Source of the DNA: VRUE01 sp963714155
Lineage (GTDB): Bacteria > Actinomycetota > Thermoleophilia > Solirubrobacterales > 70-9
NCBI GenBank assembly: GCA_963714155.1
Contig: OY970236.1
Location: 2,046,001-2,110,000 of the forward strand
DNA: 64,000 nt
Direction of reading: 5' to 3'
Position numbers and translations under genes: made by a program. Shown in pieces: positions 59,125-64,000 of this stretch. The notes under the pieces were generated by a model. It ran no database searches. It had not been told where the DNA came from and saw only the letters and a list, made by a program, of their open reading frames with translations. How positions within the stretch are numbered: position 1 is the stretch's first letter; each line of letters starts with the position of its first letter.

Positions 59125-59169
59125 GCTCACGCTCCTTTCGCCAGCCGCCGGGCGTCCCCTTCAGCCATA

Positions 59170-59183
59170 CGAACAAATGTTCG
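59170..59183 (-). promoter_or_regulatory. LexA (SOS) box upstream of the DUF5131 gene
   Basis: CGAACAAATGTTCG, again a full match to CGAAC-N4-GTTCG, in the 88-bp gap between tcmP and the DUF5131 gene. Confidence 0.8.
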
Positions 59184-59212
59184 CATACAATCCGGACACC
59201 TCGGTCGACCGA

Positions 59213-60319
59213 TTATGCGCGGAAACGCAGGGTGGCGCTTTTGAATCCGTGGGTCCCAGGGCGCTGAACCTCCAACTTCCCCTCGCGCTCTGCCGGTTGG
59301 AGAGTGAGTTTTCGGAGGTGGCCTTTGCGAAACGGCGTATCAACCAAGGTGCAGTGATCGGCCTGATCGATCGTGAACCACTCGGTTCCGAATCGCGAGC
59401 GAAGCTCGTCAAGTAGCGGCATCGTGTCCACCGTGTCGCTAGGGCTAAAGAGAACCTCCTGCCCGGACTCAGTGGTTGCGGTGTAAGACGTACCGGCCAC
59501 GGGGTCCACCTTCCACATTGCATCCTTGGCCTTCTCAAGACCGGTGCGATGCCCAAGGCCAAACACCAGCCGGTAGTCGTTCCCGTCCTGAGTGCGAAGC
59601 TGAAACGACCGGACGTACTCGACTCCGCCGCTCTGCTTGAGCCGACGTTCGAATAGCTCTAGCAAGTAAGCCGTTCGCGCCTCGCCTTGCAATGGAATCG
59701 CCCCCCGCCATTCATCGGTTCCGAAGAGAGAGGTCAGAGCCGCCTCCTGTCCTTCCCTCCCTACGAAACGATGGATAAAGGACATCGGCAAGAAAAAGAG
59801 CGTCTCGCAGCGAGGAAAGTCAAGTAGCCGTCCCGTGGTCGACATCGACGCGCTCGAATATCCAAAGGGGTCAATGAAGGCAAACGTTGGAATCAGATGA
59901 GCGCCCTTCTCGACTATCGGGTCGATCACCGCAGAGAAAACGCTCTCAAACTCTCCAGGCTCGACGCTCACAGACACGTTCTTGGGCAGCTCCCCAAGCG
60001 CAGCAATCTCTCCACGGAGATGCTCCACCCGGCCTTCGTCGTGCTCGATGAACAAAAAGATGAACTGAACGCCTGCCCATTCCTCGAAGCCCTTATGAGA
60101 GAGAAGTGCGTCGAGCATGATTAGAGGGGAGCCGGGCTCCCCTGTTGCGTATCGCCCCGGACCTGCGAAGCCGTCCACGAGCAGAAGACGCGGATTGTCA
60201 TCCCCCACACGCTGCGCCTGATGACCCATGACCGGGAGCCACGCGTCAAGGTAGGCGCGGAGGACGCGATGCTTCGCGGCGGTATGAGGGTCTAGTGACC
60301 AGAGAACAGAATCCGTCAT
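59213..60319 (-). CDS. tcmP: Three-Cys-motif partner protein TcmP
   Basis: 368 residues. Family marks: SLDPHTAAKHRVLRAYLDAW, LLLVDGFAGPGRYATGEPGS, IFLFIEHDEGRVEHLR and FAFIDPFGYS. The fold is Rossmann-like and related to methyltransferases. TcmP is defined by its neighbourhood with the three-Cys (Gp37/Gp68) proteins, as here. C-terminal part has FGTEWFTIDQADHC and a wing-like end. A DNA-repair or base-modification role is inference. Confidence 0.9.
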   Translation of the reverse strand: MTDSVLWSLDPHTAAKHRVLRAYLDAWLPVMGHQAQRVGDDNPRLLLVDGFAGPGRYATGEPGSPLIMLDALLSHKGFEEWAGVQFIFLFIEHDEGRVEHLRGEIAALGELPKNVSVSVEPGEFESVFSAVIDPIVEKGAHLIPTFAFIDPFGYSSASMSTTGRLLDFPRCETLFFLPMSFIHRFVGREGQEAALTSLFGTDEWRGAIPLQGEARTAYLLELFERRLKQSGGVEYVRSFQLRTQDGNDYRLVFGLGHRTGLEKAKDAMWKVDPVAGTSYTATTESGQEVLFSPSDTVDTMPLLDELRSRFGTEWFTIDQADHCTLVDTPFRKGHLRKLTLQPAEREGKLEVQRPGTHGFKSATLRFRA

Positions 60320-60773
60320 TGGGCGAGCAGCATTTCACTCCATATCGGACGGAGCCAGGCCTTGCTTTGCCAGGTGACAGTGTCGTTACACAAACGTGGC
60401 AGTTCCACTGCCATCGCTCCAGTGCGGGGCCAGGACGCCACTGCTCGTCAGCCGCATCGACGCTCGTAGACGAGACGCGAGCATTGGATTCGTCACATAA
60501 GGGGGTCCACTTTCCCTGCTCGGCGCACTGTTAAGTAGATGGCACCACGACCCCGACCGAAGGCATTGCGCTCAAAAGTTGCCGGATTTGGCTGGCTCGC
60601 CCGACAGGTTTGTAGATGATGAGCCTGCCGAGAACCTGCTTGTGCCCGCCCGGCCTTGCCAATCGCCCTGACCCCGACTGGCAAGGTGGGGCGGCGCTCA
60701 TTGCGCGCCGTGGTGCCGAATCCGTGCCCCTCCCCCGCGCCCGAGTCTCTACCACCATGTTTGGCGCTCGGTG
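60320..60773. other. Intergenic control region between tcmP and the replication-relaxation gene
   Basis: About 450 bp without a supported gene. It contains the dyads GGCAGT/ACTGCC (about 60390-60405) and CCTTGCCA/TGGCAAGG (60654-60661 with 60679-60686). Such dyads next to a replication-relaxation-type gene could be binding sites for a plasmid- or element-encoded protein (inference). Confidence 0.35.
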
Positions 60774-62405
60774 ATGGCTGGTCGTTCTTCCTCTGGCACC
60801 GGGCGCCATGCCGGGGCGCGTTCCTCGGCAGGGAACCCTTCGCTCTCTGACCTTGACCATCGCATCCTCGACCTCCTCTCCTCTCTCCGGGTTCTGACCC
60901 TTCCTCAGCTCGCCACTATCTCGCCCGAGATCCCCTCACGAACTTTGCGCTATCGAACCGCCCGCCTCGCCAAGCATGGCTTTGTCGGGCGCACTCGGCC
61001 ATACCGCGAACGCGGCTCAGCGCCGCATCATCTGTGGCCGACGCGGAAGGGCGAGGCGATCGCCAAAGGCGAAGCCCCGCCGCGCGGCGGCGAGCGGCGC
61101 GAGCCAAACCCGCTGTTCCTCGCTCACGCCGCTGGGCTGAGCGAGCTGTACGTGGTGCTGAAGACCGGGCTGCCCGAGGGCATCCAGCTCGCCGCCTTCG
61201 ACCGCGAGGCCGACGCCCGCGAGACGTTCACCACCTACGCCCGCGAGGAGCGGGCGATTGCCCCCGACGCCTGTATCGACGTCGCCGAGGCCGACGGTCG
61301 GAGGCTGCTCGGCTTCGTCGAGCTGGACCTCGGCACGATGTCGCACCGACAGCTCAAAGCGAAGGCGGCGCGCTACGGCGAGTACGCCCGGCTCGAAGCC
61401 TGGCGCCATCGCAACCCGTTCTGCCCGGCGCTGCTGTTCATCACTACCAGCGAGAAGCGGGCGCGATCCTTCCTCGCCGCCAGCGACAGGGAGATCGGCA
61501 CCCGGATGCTGGTCGCCTGCGTCGGGCTGGTCCGCGACCTTCGACGCTGCGTCGTCGCGCCCGAGTGGATGGTCAGCGACGGCGAGCAGACCACCGACCT
61601 GCTCCACATCCTCCGCGCCGCGCGGCGTCCCTACGACGAAGAGGAGGCGCGCGAGGATGCCCAGCGCCGCGAGGAAGAGGCCGAACGAGACCGGCTGCGC
61701 TCTGACCCCGAGGCCCTCGCCGAGCGCCTGCGGGGGGAGCTTCGCTACGGCTGGGGGAGCGATCAGCTCGGGCAACCGGCGACCGATGCCCTTCGCCTCT
61801 CGCTCGAGGGCAAGGGCGGCGCACTTGATGAGATCGAGCGCCGAGCGCTGGAAGCGGTCGGCGGAATGCTGGCCGAACCGCTTGACGCCCGTCTCGCCGA
61901 CCGTGAGCCGACGCCTTCCGAGCGCGAGGCGCTGGCGGCCTTGGCCACACACCACAGCGCAGTTCAGCTCGGGCACCTGGACGAGGTGGCCAGGCGATCC
62001 GGCGAAGGGCCGAAGGTGCGCCAGAAGCGCCGCTGGCTGGAGGGCGGCGAGCTGCTGAGTGCTGACAGCCTGGACGAGCTGCCCCGCGACGGCGAGCAAG
62101 ACCGCGAGAGCGCCACCGAGCAGGAACGCCTGCGGGAGAACTACCTTCGCTGGCGTGAGGCCGAGGCCAAGCGGCTCGCCAAGTTGCAGGGCTTCATCGC
62201 CCGCCGCCGCACCGGTCACGACGCCTTCCTCGCTGAGGTCGACCGGGGCGCGCTGCGACGCTGCTCGCGCTGCGAGGAGATCGCCTATCCCGACCCCGAA
62301 CGCAAGCCCCGCCCTGGCGGTCGGCGCCACGTTGCCGGGCGCTGCCATTTCTGCGGGGCGGGGACGCTGAGCGAGCTGCCAACCGAGTCGGTGGAATCGA
62401 CTTGA
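60774..62405 (+). CDS. Replication-relaxation-like protein with C-terminal zinc ribbon
   Basis: 543 residues from ATG 60774 (GTG 60771 adjacent). N-terminal winged helix LDHRILDLLSSLRVLTLPQL, then a nuclease-like core FVELDLGTMSHRQLKAKAAR (typical of the replication-relaxation family, PF13814) and PALLFITTSEKRARSFL. Long charged helical region (about 285-490). C-terminal CSRCEEIAYPDPERKPRPGG plus CHFCGAG gives a four-Cys zinc site. Family members are encoded on actinobacterial plasmids and integrative elements. Confidence 0.82.
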   Translation: MAGRSSSGTGRHAGARSSAGNPSLSDLDHRILDLLSSLRVLTLPQLATISPEIPSRTLRYRTARLAKHGFVGRTRPYRERGSAPHHLWPTRKGEAIAKGEAPPRGGERREPNPLFLAHAAGLSELYVVLKTGLPEGIQLAAFDREADARETFTTYAREERAIAPDACIDVAEADGRRLLGFVELDLGTMSHRQLKAKAARYGEYARLEAWRHRNPFCPALLFITTSEKRARSFLAASDREIGTRMLVACVGLVRDLRRCVVAPEWMVSDGEQTTDLLHILRAARRPYDEEEAREDAQRREEEAERDRLRSDPEALAERLRGELRYGWGSDQLGQPATDALRLSLEGKGGALDEIERRALEAVGGMLAEPLDARLADREPTPSEREALAALATHHSAVQLGHLDEVARRSGEGPKVRQKRRWLEGGELLSADSLDELPRDGEQDRESATEQERLRENYLRWREAEAKRLAKLQGFIARRRTGHDAFLAEVDRGALRRCSRCEEIAYPDPERKPRPGGRRHVAGRCHFCGAGTLSELPTESVEST

Positions 62406-62512
62406 GATCCGCACGCGACGGAGCTACACCTAGCGGACGGATCGCAGCCCGGCGCCGCCGCGATCACGAAGGCAGGCGACACAAAACGGCGGCGGGCGAA
62501 CTCAAGCCCACC

Positions 62513-62638
62513 ATGTCGATCGAACACACCGAGCCCGGATCAGCGCTGGACGATCAGCTTCGCCGCGAGCAGGCCAAGGCGGTCTTCGACCTGCTCGCCT
62601 CCCAGCGCAACCGACCGGCTCAGGGAAGGGGACACTGA
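62513..62638 (+). CDS. Small acidic ORF coupled to the recombinase
   Basis: 41 residues from ATG 62513 (MSIEHTEPGSALDDQLRREQ). Its TGA shares a base with the recombinase ATG (TGATG). A start at TTG 62402, overlapping the previous stop codon, would give 78 residues. Function unknown. Confidence 0.5.
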   Translation: MSIEHTEPGSALDDQLRREQAKAVFDLLASQRNRPAQGRGH

Positions 62639-64000
62639 TGCGACGCTTCGCCTGGTACGGACGGCTCTCGACTAAGGACAAGCAGGATCCGACGCTCTCT
62701 TTTCCCTCCCAGCGCGAGATATGCGCGACGAAAGCCGCCGAGCTGGACGGGGAGATCGTCTGCGACTTCACCGATCAAGAGGCCGGTCGGCGAGACGACC
62801 GGGCAGGCTGGGCCGACCTGTTGCGCGAGGCCAAGGAGCGGGATGCGCGGCGCTTCGACGCGGTGATCATCTACTCGACCTCGCGCCTCAGCCGCGACCT
62901 CTTCCACGCGCTCACTTACGAGCGCGAGATGACGCGGGCCGGGATCGAGGTCTTCTACGCGCTCACCGCCGGCGACCAGACCAGCCCCGAGGGGCGGCTA
63001 ATCCGCCACATGTTCCAGGCGCTCGACCAGTTCGAGGTCGAGAAGCTCGGCCGCGAAGTCCGGCGCGGCCAGAAGGAGAACACGCGCCAGGGCTACCGCA
63101 ACGGCGGGCGGGCACCCTACGGCTACCGGCTTCGGCATGAGGCGCATCCCGACCCCGCGCGGGCGAAGGCTGGAGATAAGAAGTCCCGCCTCGCTGCCGA
63201 CCCCGAGCGAGCACCGGTGATCGCTGAGATTTTCGAGCGCTTCCTTTCCGGCTCTGGCTACAAGGAGATCGCCAACCACCTGAACCGGCCTGGTGGGCCG
63301 CCGCCGCCCAACCACGTCGATTCCAAGCGCAATACGTCGGGCAAATGGGCGAAGACCACGATCAAATCGATGCTCGAAAACCCCACCTACACCGGTCGCC
63401 TCTACTGGAACCGGCTCGACTCACGTGCTCACAAGCAGGGTGCCGGTCCGGTGGTTCGGCGCAGTCCCGAGGAATGGGTCGAAGCAGACGAGCGCCACGA
63501 GGCCCTGGTCACCGACGAGCAGTTCGAGCGCGTGCAAACCGAGATGAAGCGGCGCAGCAACGGCCACGGCGGTCACCGACGACGCCCACAGAAGCGATCC
63601 TTCCTGCTGCGAGGCATCGTCCACTGCTCCACCGGGCACAACCCACTACGGATGCAGGGGCGCTCTCGAAAAGGCGAGCCGACCTATTACACCTGCGGCT
63701 ACCGGACCTCCTATGGCGACCGCGCGGCCGAGGCGGTCGGCCACGGCAAATGGCAGTACGTGCGCGAGGACAGCCTCACGAAGCTGATCGACAGCTTCTT
63801 CGCCACCCGGATATTCGGCGCTGACCGCCTGGCCTACTTCGGCGCTCAGAGTTCAACCATGGCGAGCGAAGCGCAAGACCGCGACGACGACAAGCGAACG
63901 CGGATCACCAAACAGCTCAGCGAGGTCGATCAGCGGATCGAGCGCCAGCTCGCTGCGATCGAGGCAGGCGTCGATCCGGCCGTGGTCGGCAAACGAATCC
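62638..64000 (+). CDS. Large serine recombinase (integrase), 3' end outside window
   Basis: Translated from ATG 62638 the frame stays open to the window end (454 codons). MRRFAWYGRLSTKDKQDPTL has the catalytic Ser of the resolvase domain, IIYSTSRLSRDLFHALTYER the catalytic Arg cluster, and GDQTSPEGRLIRHMFQALDQ the hinge helix. The recombinase domain follows (GYRNGGRAPYGYRL, IAEIFERFLSGSGYKEIANH), then a zinc ribbon-like part (HCSTGHNPLRMQG, YYTCGYRTS) and a coiled coil (ITKQLSEVDQRIERQLAAIE). It integrates and excises mobile DNA and marks this end of the accessory region. Confidence 0.95.
   Translation, partial: MRRFAWYGRLSTKDKQDPTLSFPSQREICATKAAELDGEIVCDFTDQEAGRRDDRAGWADLLREAKERDARRFDAVIIYSTSRLSRDLFHALTYEREMTRAGIEVFYALTAGDQTSPEGRLIRHMFQALDQFEVEKLGREVRRGQKENTRQGYRNGGRAPYGYRLRHEAHPDPARAKAGDKKSRLAADPERAPVIAEIFERFLSGSGYKEIANHLNRPGGPPPPNHVDSKRNTSGKWAKTTIKSMLENPTYTGRLYWNRLDSRAHKQGAGPVVRRSPEEWVEADERHEALVTDEQFERVQTEMKRRSNGHGGHRRRPQKRSFLLRGIVHCSTGHNPLRMQGRSRKGEPTYYTCGYRTSYGDRAAEAVGHGKWQYVREDSLTKLIDSFFATRIFGADRLAYFGAQSSTMASEAQDRDDDKRTRITKQLSEVDQRIERQLAAIEAGVDPAVVGKRI

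Noticed and set aside
61017..62414. A 465-codon minus-strand frame over the replication-relaxation gene
   Set aside because: Shadow of the plus-strand gene in GC-rich DNA; no start signal or family motif.

Overview
The window is about 64 kb of very GC-rich actinobacterial DNA. Gene content suggests a soil member of the Thermoleophilia/Solirubrobacterales: large secreted repeat proteins of unknown function, RTX-like repeat proteins, Tad genes, many GTG and leaderless starts, and genes packed with ATGA or TGATG overlaps. This assignment is inference from gene style; there is no rRNA, and I found no tRNA or CRISPR array.

Layout. 1-400: the 5' part of mraZ on the minus strand, with its promoter, MraZ-type operator and a long leader hairpin. 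400-6,600: a membrane protein, a secreted glycosidase carrying two seven-bladed propellers, and an RTX-type protein. 6,700-12,000: a Tad-type secretion operon with an embedded two-component system. 12,000-17,500: a PfkB kinase, a CpsB-like phosphatase, a Rho paralogue with a degenerate P-loop, GlpD and a nitroreductase. 17,500-23,900: a cobalamin riboswitch controlling two DUF4430 proteins, EcfT, a fused EcfA1A2 and an ECF S-component fused to an alpha/alpha-barrel domain. The two domain types of animal intrinsic factor/transcobalamin (alpha barrel and DUF4430 beta domain) are thus joined to a vitamin importer. 24,000-46,600: mostly chromosomal genes (LuxR-type two-component pair, PII-Amt, GMC oxidoreductase, DEAD helicase, secreted proteins, a MerR-type regulator beside a ferredoxin reductase-desaturase pair), plus two microprotein genes of 24 and 30 codons.

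46,700-53,200 is a tightly overlapping seven-gene minus-strand operon: a small basic protein, an unknown protein, a sigma-factor-like protein, a zinc-finger anti-sigma-like protein, a Lon-type protease fused to RNase HIII, a TPR protein ending in a cold-shock domain, and a small unknown protein. I know of no described system with this composition, and it is the best candidate for a new one.

53,500-64,000 looks like an accessory or integrated region: HicBA toxin-antitoxin, several unknown genes, a strongly structured mRNA leader at 55,900-56,100 with two mutually exclusive pairings around a ribosome binding site, two LexA (SOS) boxes, a TcmP/Gp37-Gp68 (DUF5131) pair, a replication-relaxation-like protein and a large serine recombinase that runs off the end of the window.

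The window is also rich in long perfect inverted repeats, both between genes and inside coding sequence (12,947; 17,477; 21,027; 21,315; 56,526).
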